A stretch of 64,000 nucleotides of DNA from Heligmosomoides polygyrus polygyrus (taxonomy: Eukaryota; Nematoda; Chromadorea; Rhabditida; Heligmosomidae): assembly GCA_947396885.1 (NCBI GenBank), contig OX377206.1:90951960-91015959 (forward strand), in the 5' to 3' direction. Made by a program: the position numbers and the translations under genes. Shown here piece by piece: positions 1-12,100 of this stretch. A model generated the notes under the pieces. The model saw only the letters and a list, made by a program, of their open reading frames with translations, was not told the DNA's origin and did no database searches. Every line of letters starts with the position of its first letter. Positions within the stretch are counted from its first letter, which is position 1.

Positions 1-129
1 ATCGCCAAAGACGCCACCGAGGCATGTTCTTTGTCGTACGGATACTCCTGAGCCGCAACTTGCCGAACATCTGCTCCACTCACTCCAGTCTGCCCACTCA
101 GGACACGGCCCAGCGTCACAAGGCTCGAC
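1..129 (-). CDS. Gene 1 exon 11 (cut by window edge): end of TSP1 B and TSP1 repeat C
   Basis: The acceptor ccgttcag precedes VEPCDAGPC, then WADWSEWSRCSASCGSG and VRQRTCLGGVFGD. The frame is open to base 1, so coding continues outside the window. Confidence 0.88.
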
Positions 130-3100
130 CTGAACGGTAGATCATTTGCTTGTAGATGTTATAAAAGATTCCCCAAAAGACACACACTTTAAATAAGCAG
201 AAAATTTCAACCGCGTTGGAAATGTTGTTTATATATTGAGACTACATACATAACAATGCAATAATTTTAAATAAGCATGAAATTTCAACCGCCTTAGTAA
301 TATTGTTTATGTATTGATATACATATATTGCAATACAATAATATTTCTTATATTTAGAGACTATATAAATTTTCCAGCACTTTAAAATGTTTGCTTCACT
401 ACATAGTTCCTACATAGTTCTTTTTGCTGTGATGAACGCTATTTGGGCGCGTGTATGTATTGGTCTCAGATATGGGAGCTTCCGTTGGCCAAGGATAAAA
501 TCAGGGTTATGCACATTGGTAAAAACAACATGAAAACTGATTATTTAATTGGCGACCATCAAATTTCGCATGCAAATGAAGTGTGGGACTTAGGCTTTCT
601 TGTAACCGAAAATCTTGATTTTGAAAAACATTGCAAAGAGGTTTCGGCAAAAGCCATGCGCAGAGTGTGCAATATATTCAGATGTCTCCCTACTAGCGAT
701 CTTCAAATTCTCCTTAGGGCTTACAAAGTTTATGTGCACCCTATGCTGGAATATGGCACTCCTATAATTGCTCCTAACCAAACCAAATCTAAGAAACTTC
801 TGGAAAGGGTGCAAAACAGTTATACCAGGAAAATGTTCCTGCGTTCAGGAGGATTCAATTACAGGACCATTCCTAGTAGCGCGGAAAGGAACTCCCAACT
901 TGGGATTGAAACTTTAGACTTCAGAAGGAGAAAGTTTGATTTGGTCTTGGTTTACAAAATTCTGCATGGACTAATACACGTTGATCGGCAACAATATTTT
1001 CCAGTCAAGCCGTCCATTACCAGAGGGCCTAAACTTAAAGTGCTTCTCCCTAGGGCTAGGGCCTCAGTTCGTTCGAACTACTTCATCTGCAGGGCGGGGA
1101 GCGAATACGTCAAGTTGTGTAAGCGTTTTTTCAGATACCTTCTAAACTTTCGGCTTTCAAAACAATCATAAATAACTTTTTGAAATATTCTTAGTTTCCC
1201 GCATTCTGCTCTGAGGCAGGGTCACTTGACAGCATTGGTTCCTTTTTTTTTTAGTTTTCTGTTAGTTGTTTCTTCTTCGTTGCTTTTTATACGCGTAGTC
1301 TCGGTGTTGTTTCAAACTCTTTTCATAGGGTTGTTGTCTTGGAATCTCGACCGCCATGTACTCTTGTCGGTCGCAGTTGCATGTGCATAGATTCACATGT
1401 CCCAATGAAGATGAAGATGAAGTGTAGTACAGTCGGAGGAGGTGTCGGCTGTCGCGTGCACCCGATACCAGGTTCATGGTTCGAATTTCCCGCCCAGATC
1501 AACCAAGTCTTCCATCCCTCCGGGGTCAGTAAATTGATACCAGACTTGTCTGGGAAGGATAGGGCGTTCACTTGCTCATCGGCTGGCCACCGCAAGTCGT
1601 TGTATAACCGATGTATTCAAGTCGCCTCATGATATCCCGTCGAAGTGGAATGCGTGGCGCATCCCAAAATGGATTGATTAACGCCACCCTTTATCCTTTA
1701 TCCTTTATTCTCTATGCTAAATGCCATTTAAATGGAGCAAGTGATTAAAGGAAATCAGTTCGTTCTCAGGTTATTTCAAGCAGTAATTTTGATTAGTCAA
1801 CAATGCCACTGAAATTTGCACCACAAGTGATTCGAGGTGTAAGACGTTTCTTTAAAAATTGACCACTAAACTACTAAAATTGACTATTAGTAGTCGATAA
1901 TTTGACCTACGTGAAGAGGAAAGGGCGCTCCCATCAATCACATCTAAGTTGAGCACCGAGTGAACATGCAACAACCAACTTTGGTTCACACGCCTATTTG
2001 ATGAGGCCTGATTGGTCCGATGCGCGCTCTTCCTCCCATGTAGGTCACAACAACAACTAGTACCAACTCTTCTTACTGATTTTTCTGAATGTGTCAATAA
2101 TGATACGTTCTTGAACACATTCCAATAATCGATTATTAAAAGAATTCTTGTTAGAATAATTGAGGAAACAATTTAATTTTGACGATTTTTTTTTTGATTT
2201 TTTAAAATTTTGATGGAAATTAGGCGCGGGTCTATTAGCCATTACAGCGAAAAATGCGATATGTCCAATGTGCAAGCTCGTTCACCTCAAAATCGGACCC
2301 TTCGCATCGTTTCGTTCCGAGGTGACAGAATCTGGCACGTGTCCGCTCACCACGTCCGCAACTTCCGGAACACGCCGACCATTCACACCATTCCGACCAC
2401 GTCTGGCAGGGACCCATGTTGCACGGAGCTGCCTCGTATTCTGATCCCTGAATATCACAATGAACATAGAAGGGTGTTAATTGTACAGTGTTGAGGTGAC
2501 CGTCAACTGTAGTGGTTTTGTTCGAGGATGCTACTATTATTTTTCAGTAGGACTAAAAATTGAGATAGAAAACAGCATGGAAACAGAAGACAGGAGGTGG
2601 GGGACAGAGCCTATCGACAAAAACATCTCGGACTCTGTCTCGGAAGGACAAACGCAAAAAAGAAGATGGAAATGAGAAACGGCACGAAGAGGAATAAGGA
2701 GGACAAAAGAAGAAGAGGAATAGGCATACTGAGAACGAGCTAGAGAAAGGCCGTTAAGACGGAAAGAGGCTTCACACTGTTGCGGTTCTTTCAAAGCCTC
2801 TAAGCTTCTGGGTTCGACCCTTAGGGAGAAGGCAAGTTCCCTGTGGATTTCCCATGTAATAAATGATGATGTTGATGAAGAAGCCGTTATAGATCGTTGA
2901 AGAAGCGGAAGCAGAAGCGGAAGAAAGAAGAAGTAGGTACGTGCTAAGGGTCCTGCACCTGACAGTTGTTGCCAGCGCATTCCCTTCTCCTCTGTTTCAT
3001 GCCGTCCCCACAGGTGCACGAGCACTCCGACCACTCCGACCATGGATACCAAGCTCCTAAAATTAGGCACGGTTTTATAAAATCTCCGATTTCCAGCAGT

Positions 3101-6100
3101 TGGGAGTCAAAAGCGATGTATAGAGCTCTACTGCGGTGCGACATGACGTGCACGTATCGACACGAATCGATATCGATTTATCGCGTCGATCAATCGATAA
3201 AGGAACTTATTATTAACGTATCGCCCCGAGATGGAGCTCTAAACATCCATAAAATTTTTTTATCATTTGCACGGTTTCCAAACGAGAAAAATGAGGACTA
3301 GTCGTTGACGTGGCCTGCACATAGGTGAGGAGGACACCAGCCCAACCGATCAGCATTCCTAGCTAGAAAGAGCGTGTGTAATCAATATCCTGATTGAGTG
3401 GGATGGGTGTGATTGGCTGACATACGCTTACACCTCTGCATGTAGTCCACATTAACGCCTAGCACAGAAGTATGTACAAACTTCGAAATTTTTGCCGGAA
3501 AGCTGTGCGCAATTGGAGGATAATGCCTAAAAAACAACTGAATGTGAGAACTGTGTAAGAATCGCATACCTGGAGCCGTGTTTGGTGCCTTACAACCCTC
3601 TCCGTTACAGGCTGGCGGTGGTGGTGGAGCGGGACGGTAGCGACTCTCCTCCGGGGCCCGCCTCTAGAATGGTTTTATATTTTTCACTAAGCCTACAATC
3701 ACCGAACAAGATATCAAGCCACCGCTTGGGGAAGTTGTGGAGGTGGCGCTGGCGGTGCCGGTTGCAGTCGTGGCTGAGGAGCTGGAGCTGGAGCTGGAGC
3801 TGGAGCGGATGGCGCTGCTGGTCGCTGGTACGGTTGACGAGGTGGTGCTGGTGCCGGCGGAGCGGGTTGCTGGTACGGTTGCGGAGCCGGACAAGCTGCT
3901 CCAACGCATGGAAGTGCTTGCGACGAGGCTGGATGTCGCAGTGCTGCCTGATGTTCTCGCATCCTTAACGATCACGTTACCGATTCATGCTAGGGGGTTT
4001 GAGCTCAAAGATTGATGGTATCGATCGATATTGATTAACGGATCGATACTCCTTGCCTGTCGAACATCTTGTCCACCGGTTAACATAACTGCTCAGATAC
4101 CAAATAAAACGCTATTTCTAGATAAAAATCTATAGAGCGCGCAGATATTGATTGAATAATCAATATATCTTAATGGTAGCAAATCCACCGGCGGACGCCG
4201 CACAAATAAGGAGGCAGTCAAATGAACAGAGAAAGCGGTATAACCCTGTGTATACACTAAGATATGGTCTAGAATACACAATGCAAAAGATAAATTAAAC
4301 GAAAAATATGACGGTATACTGCAAGAAGCTGTTTCTTTCAAAATGTCACCTATAGAGATAAAGAACGGTATTAGAAATTCTATTCTTACATTCTATTTAT
4401 TCATTTATTTACCTTAATTTTCTAAAATTTATTTTTCTCTTAGTTTTCTAAATTCTTATTTTAAATTTTTACAACAAAGCTTGTAATCAGTCTGTCCATG
4501 CGTCTATGCAAAATTTCTTCCGGTTCGAAATTTTTCGGAGTAATGCGGTGAGTATAATTGATTTGTGATAAGGGTAAATTCTATAAAGTTACATCACATT
4601 CGTATGGTCTTCGATGAGGTAAAGTAAACATCATCCACCGGTCAATCAATAGGAATCAATATAATAGATTTTGTCAAAAGCAGGAGGTGATTGGCCGGCA
4701 AGCACCACAATCTGTAAACAGTACCAATCAGCCGACAACTTTGAATGGGGAGTACCGATTTATGCCCAAAAATGGAAAAATTCAAAGTGGATGTCACGTG
4801 AATTTAATATCCATAGAGCAGGATTCACGATGACTACTCAATATTGATCGACAAAACAATATCGATCCAGAATTTGGAATGACGTGAGGCCGCCTGAAGA
4901 GAGATTCAGCGTCTGCCATACCTTTCCATGTACAGATGAGCGTATTGATCGTAAGGTGACTGAGTTCGTTGCGCTTGGCTAGGACGTGGTCGTGGTGCAG
5001 GAGCATAAGGAGCAGGTGCCGGCGCAGGTTGATCGACAAATCCCTGAAGAGGTTGACGAGCAGGACACCCGCGACGCTGAATCTTTCGACCGTATTCGCA
5101 AGCTCGAGAGCGAGCCTCAAATCCTAAAATATAGCCGTTTTTCTTCATAGATATTTTAATGAAATTGGAGGCAATTCTAAAAGGAGAAGGAATCTTGTAA
5201 TTAAGGAGGCGGGCAAATTTTCCTACGTCACGTAAAGAAATTGAGCGGATTAACGAAGTAGGTCAAAGGTTGGCGTCTTTGCGCAAAACTGCGTATCATC
5301 ATAGTTGAGTAGTCGACGCACACTCACTACGAGCAATAGCAACACACGACTCATTACTTGTAAGTCGGATTGTTTCACACTTGAGGACAATGTATACCGA
5401 CTTTTACATGGCAACTAAATCAATAGCAAACTTTTGCTAAACCAAACTGTAAAGACTACTCCAAGTTCTCTCATCTTGAAACCTCGGCATTGTCGTTTAA
5501 TACGTATTGTGTCTTCTTTGGCAAAGAAGACACAATACGTATTAAACGACAATGTAAAGACTACATTTGACTCCCGATAAATCTTCGAATCCTCTGTCAA
5601 TTTTATGGTTCATTCGCGTTTTGCAGAAGTTTCATTGAATGGGCAGCATTCAGGAGGGTGCCTAAAGAATATCGACTAAAATCCAGAGTTAACTGATCTT
5701 TTGTGGAATGCGCCATGCACTGAGCTTCTACGGAATGTCGTGAAATAAATCTGCATGCATATGTATTCAGCTTATACAACAAAGTTTGGTAACAAACACG
5801 TAAATAAGCCAGTTTTACTGCTTCAATAGATCGTTATAAATTAGAAAGCCTGATTGGCCTGCGCGGGACCCGAACCGTAAACAGAGGTTAGTCGCAGCCT
5901 CCTCCTAGTGCGCTATACCTATCCACTTCCGGTTCCGTCACGAAATTCTTCTAAGCAGGGCTGTGAGGATAAAGGGTGCCTCTGATCCTTTCGGGGAACG
6001 CGCCACATTCTATTCCTACGGGATGTCGTGGATACAATTAGAATGCGTATTTGACAAGGCTTGCGGTGGTCAGCCGATGAACAAGTGAGCGCTTTAGCTA

Positions 6101-9100
6101 GAAACACGGAAAGTCTGGCACCAATTCACCGACCCCGGAAGAATGGAGGGCTTTGTTGGCCTGGGGGAGGGGAATTCGAACCAGGAATCTGGAATCGGAT
6201 GCCCGCAGCAGCCGGCGCCTTCTCCCACTGAGCTACCATGCGCCCAAACAATAAAACGAGCTATACGGTTACAGTAGCTATATGATAGCGGATTAACACC
6301 TGTCCTAACCTTTTGTATGCGCTAGAAAAAAGTTTGTTTCCCTCACAAATGCAGTTGCCCTAATTTATATCCGTAATTGATTTCCAAATGTTTTTTTTTT
6401 CAATTTTCATGAATCGATAGGATGAGAATGCATGCTTAAAGTTTGTGACCGAAACAAATTCGGGCTATGGAACATCGATTCGACATAGATTTATTAAAAG
6501 GAAGGCTACAGTTCCAGGCATGATTCCTCCAACCAAATGGTTCTAAGAAATATGTACTCTCTAGGCTCCATTTTTACTTCATTTTGTTAGGGAATAAGGC
6601 CGTCTCTGACATAGACTGGTTAAAAGACTTCAACAAGCGAACAGTGGGCAAAAAATAATAAAAGAGCCTACTAAAAAAATCTATGAACACTTTTAAAAAT
6701 TTCTAAGCAAATTCTCACCTTGCTGTGAGCAGTGTGACCAATCCGTCCATTCTCCAGTTTCGATAACTTCATCAGTGTTTTCTGTAAAAATAATTTTTTT
6801 CTCGACGCATCAATTTTCTAATTTATTCAGAACTTACGCCTCTTTTTTCTATCGAATTTATCCGTTGATGAGACCAGTTCGTCTTCCTCAAGCGGAGGTG
6901 TGGAGTCGAAAGCATGGCAGTTGGCTACGATTTCCAGCATTCGGACTATGTCCTTCGTTCGCTCCGGTGACTGCTTCACGAGGTTGGCCTGGAAGTAGCA
7001 GAAATTCCTTCTGTACCTCTACGTTTTTAGTGAGGGACCACTTTAGAAACCGACCTCATCTTTCAGCGAGTTAAACTCGAAGAGGTAGCACTGGTGGTGC
7101 TTTTTCTCGCCTTCCAAGTAGTAGTAGACCACTGAAATTCATGCGGCGATGAGGTCATGTTTAATGCCGATTAATCACTGCGGTTCATGTGTGACGACGA
7201 CGGGGATTCGTAACGCGATCCGCGTCCTGGCGACGTCAACGCCAGTTGGCGAAACTTGCCACGATGCTATGTGTAAAGGGCGACATGCTATCGATGGCAC
7301 GTGCCGCGGTCAGGGCCATGGAACCGGAACTGGAACCCAGACCTCACCGATACTTGAACACTTGCGTGATGAGCTGAGCTTTGAATACACTGCCAGTAAT
7401 TGAAAATAATAAGGGATAAGGGCAAAGGACAGCGTTGCTCAAGCTTCTTTGGATGCGCCACGCACTCTACACTCTGTTGTGGAGATGATTTGAATGCGTA
7501 TTTGGTCATACCCACTTGCGCTGGCTAGCCGACGAACAAGTCAGTGCTTTGTCCTCCCAATACAAGTCTGTTACCAATTCACCGACTCCTGATGGATGGA
7601 AAGCTTGGTTGGCCTGGGCGGGAAATCCGAACCAAGAACCTGGTGTCGTGTACACGCGACAGCCGGCACCTCCTCCCACTGCTTTACCCGCGCCAATTGG
7701 AAACCTCAACTCCTCTTTCCGACCTTCACTGTTTCAACAAAAATTAGGAATTTTTGATGCATTGCACTTTCTTCGATTACAGAGGCGTCATATTTTCTTG
7801 TAATTTTAGGCCTTTAGAGCTCGTACACCCTCGGAAGGCGTTCTAGGCAACCCTCTTTTCACAAGATTTTTTCCTCCAAACCGTCACTTAGAAACAAAAC
7901 GAAAAAAATCGGTCAAACGTCGAGAATCTGTCTATAAATTTGCAAAAACTGCAGAAATAAAGTAGTGGCTTAGTTGTCAGTTTTAGATTTTTTGAGCTAA
8001 TACATCGTTCCATAGGAAATCCGTCGTTACAACCGAAACCGCAGGAAGGACATGTCTGACAAAGACTATACTAAAACATTGTGCTTTAATTTCTACAACC
8101 TTATTTTTTTGCATACAAGGTTCAAATTCAAGGCTACCTTGTGCAACGCAGTAGCTTCGGTCACCCAATTCCTTTTTTGTTGAATATTAAGCGAAGGACC
8201 ACTTTTATGAGCCCTTTTAGGTAAATTTCTGGGGATTTCGAAAGTTTTTACTGGTAAGATATGGACTTTACGGTAGCTCAAATGAAATGTATTAATTCCT
8301 CATCTAGAGCGTGGTACGCTTTAGTACGCAGTACCTCATCGACATGTTTTTTTTCGTAATTCAACAGTACAGTGATAGCTAGCTTTTGAGTTGAGTGGTG
8401 GTTAAGAGTTATACGAAATTTTAATCGAAAATGTTGATAGCACAGCAGTTCACTTAAAATGCGCGTATTTTTCATCTTATACTTTTAAAAGGGCGCGTGT
8501 AGCGCAGTCGGAGGGGGCGCCGGCTGTCGCTTTTACCCGATACCAGGTTCCTGGTTCGGATTTCCCGCCCAGGCCAACCAAGCCTTCCATCCCTCCGGTG
8601 TCGGTGAATTGGTTCCAGACTTGTCTGGGAAGGATAGAGCGCTGACTTGTTCATCGGCTGGCCACCGCAAGTGTCATTGTATGGCCAAATACGCATTCAA
8701 GTCGTCTCTACGACATCCAGTAGAAGTAGAATGCGTAGCGCATTCCAAAAGGGATTGAGTAACGCCGTCCTTTATCCTTTATCCTTTACTTTTAAAAGTC
8801 AGATATAACAGTTGCAAAAGATTTACAAGAAAAAAACGACATAGTATAATACGGTTCTTACAAGGGGAGGTCACGAATTGTCTCCAAAGACTCTAAACGA
8901 GAAATATATGATCTTGTAGGGCATGAGACAAGGAGCAGAGAGGCGTTTTTCGTTTTTGTCGAAAAATGGCAAGAAATGGAATCACTTCATGGCGTGCTGA
9001 CAAGGCAAAAGTGACACCTGGAATGGCCCTGTCGTGCTCAGAACTTAACCTACAAACGATTTTGAAATCAAATTAAAGTCAGACTACAGTAATTTGATAA

Positions 9101-12100
9101 TTCCAACGTTTTCTAGACGAAACTGGGTACATTCAGGGTACATTTAAATGATACAGTCAAAACGATGGTGGCATCAACTGGATGGCCGAGTGGATAGCGA
9201 CGCGGGGTTTCGGGAGGGGGTCGAGGGTTCGACTCCAAAGGGGTTAGAGGATTTGCAAGGTGGCCTGTCCCCATATTTACAAAAGAAGGCTGCATTTTGG
9301 TCATAGGATACCGTATTCGCATTCTAACCTTGCTTTCAACCTGTTGTCAGATGTGAAGAAGCTGGTATCGTCATGTGGAATGATGTCGCGCGTCCACTCG
9401 TCTCGTTGGGGAAGGTCCCTTTAGATGCCGTCCCCATATGACCTCTTTGGGATGTTCTCAGTCAGTTTTGGAAAGGTTTCTCGCTGTCACCTCATTTACG
9501 AACACAACCGACAAGTAGCGAAAGCCAAACGAAAAACGCTTCTACGCTCCTCGTCTCATGCTCTTCAACATTATATAAGTCTCACTGAGAATCTTTGGGG
9601 AAGTTCATGGACTTCTCCTGTTGGAGTTTTAGCTCTAGGACTGAGCTAGTTGCCCCGAAATGAGGAAAACGCCATTTTAGTGAGACAGTCAAGTAGTTTC
9701 CTGACAGCAAGACAGTGAGCGAGTGGCTCGAAACCAGCTTTCAACGAAGTCGAGAACGGAAAAACATTCAAGCAGCGGGTTTCAGCTAAACTCGTTGTGA
9801 GAACTAATGATTTTAACAAAGTGCGCTTTATAAGGACTGCAGAAGAAAGCACATGAAAGCTGCTCAAGGTCGAAAAGTTATTAGGATCTATCCTAATCGG
9901 TGGGTGGCATATAGTGATTTGCGTCTTCATTCCCTCCATCGAGTTTCTTCCAGAGATTCAGCTGCTGTGCCATGATGGGAGGGTTTTGGTTTAAATTTAG
10001 TGGATACGGTTGTGTGATGTGGGATGACCTGCGCAACTTGCACTTTACGGTTGCCCCCTCCCAACTAGGATAGATCCAGATCTTTTTACCTGCTGAGCAG
10101 ACTGGATAGGCGTCGACGCATTTTTTTTGGCATTCGGCAGCATTCACCTAAAATAAAGATATCATCATTGAAAATTGAGCCCATTCTTTTACATATTCTT
10201 TTACACAACAATTTTTGTATGTATGCTTGCAATTCATATATTTATTTATATTTACATACTTATGTTGTTATATTTATAATATAATCTATTTTAATGTATA
10301 TTTATTTTGTTTTAATTTTTTATTCATTTTTGAAACAGGAGTTTTTTTTTGATTAGTTATAGTCACCCCAAGAGGTACTATGAATATCGCCGAAAAAAAG
10401 GAAATCGGATTAAAAAGTTGAATGATACGATAAGAAAAGCAAAAAACGCTACTGATCTACCGTAAAGTCCTTTAAAAACTTTCTTGAGTCTAAAACAAAA
10501 AAATGGAATGTTCATCTTTAAGTGCTAGAGTATGACATCAACAGACAAACCTGCATCATTTCAATCGGATCAACGCCTTCAAGAGCGGTGTTGTTGTGCA
10601 TTCGAGCACACAGCTCGTCGATCTTTGTGGCATTCTGACTTTTACTTACAGTAATACGACCTGTAATAGGGAACAGATAAACGACAAAAACAGACGTCAA
10701 CATTAGCTATCCTTTAACTGTACAAACGGGCTCTAATGGCTGATGCCTGTACTTGTGCATAGGTGGTGTTGCAAACGTAGATCACAAGCGTCGTTTTGGG
10801 CCTAATTTCCACTTTTAAATGTCTGTGATGCATAAGTGGTGTGGCAAAGGTAGGTCACAAGCGCAGTTTTGGTAGAGTTTCCATTTTCAAATGAGTGATG
10901 GACGAAAAGAGAGTGGTATCTCACGTCAACACCTATGACTACCGTAATATAAAACTTTCGCTACAAATCTTTTTAAATTTGTGGTGGATTTATGTTTATA
11001 AAACACACTATTGAATAACACGGAAAACGTTAAGCTTAGAAAAAAATTCAGGCTACTTGGTTGAAATTTAAATTATCACAGGAAACCGATCAGTTTTGGC
11101 TGTAGTGCTGTAACATTCAAGTAGAAAGAGGACATGCAGAAAGCTTGAACAAGAGCCTGTAAAAAATTTTTCTCCTTTCTATGTAGGGTTTCTAACTAGC
11201 TGTCTATGAAGATGGATCGCTCCACGTTGAATCTGTGAGCTCTTTTTCCCTTCCACCATCCGAAGCCTTGACAGGCAGACAATCCAAGAATGCGGTAATT
11301 TTCGGATCTTGAATGATTGACCACGAGCATCAAATTTTTAATGGTCGACATTTCAAATTTGACTTTAAAATGAGCGTTTTTGAATGTTGGGAAGAATCGC
11401 AATTGTAGCCGGAATTCCTTCTTCATCCCATCAAATCATGAAGCACTATGTGATGCGAACAATGAAATGGTACCGCCGACCATATAATAGCTATAAATTC
11501 CCAAAAATTTGTATAAAAAACGCCTTCTATCGGCTTTGTCGTAGATGGAAAACTTCTGATCTTTCATGACATGCAGTCGAATGGTTTATTTTAGACCAAA
11601 ATGTACAACATCTAATGATCCTTGTTGGAGAAATAAATAAACAACAAATTCATCGGTCGTATCATTTCATCCTGAGAGTCAAACTCTCGACAGGTATAAG
11701 CTCCTGCTTCTTGACAAAGGTTACACAGATCTTTTAGAACAGCAACTGTCAATTTAATTTCTTTCAAAATGCAATCAAATGTGTTCGACCCCCATAAGAA
11801 TAATGACTTAAAAATAGTCTTTAAAATGACATGTGATCCTCATAAAATTGAACAATGTGACAAAAAAGTCTCGATCATTAAACTTGAGCTCAATCGTGAT
11901 AGTACCAGTAACAACAAAAAATAAAACATGTCATTCTTGTTAGAAAGGTAGTGAGAGGTATAAAGTGAAGCACTACGTCACACCTTATACCTCCCTTTAT
12001 AAAAATCGCGTTTTTCGAATGCATTCGAATTCGAACGTTCAGAAGACCGCTTTTTTTGAATATGACCAAATTCGAATGCTTGAAATTTGTGAATATTCGA

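Noticed and set aside
590..814. Minus-strand frame opposite the first LINE fragment
   Set aside because: Complementary shadow of the RT frame with no independent signal.
3582..4015. Several overlapping open frames on both strands, including Arg/Ser/Trp-rich ones
   Set aside because: Shadows of the Pro/Ala-rich exons 7 and 8 of gene 1.
10661..10703. ATG at 10701-10703 as the start of gene 1
   Set aside because: The stretch between it and exon 2 is a polypyrimidine acceptor, and the upstream exon at 14037-14085 supplies a better signal peptide in the right phase.
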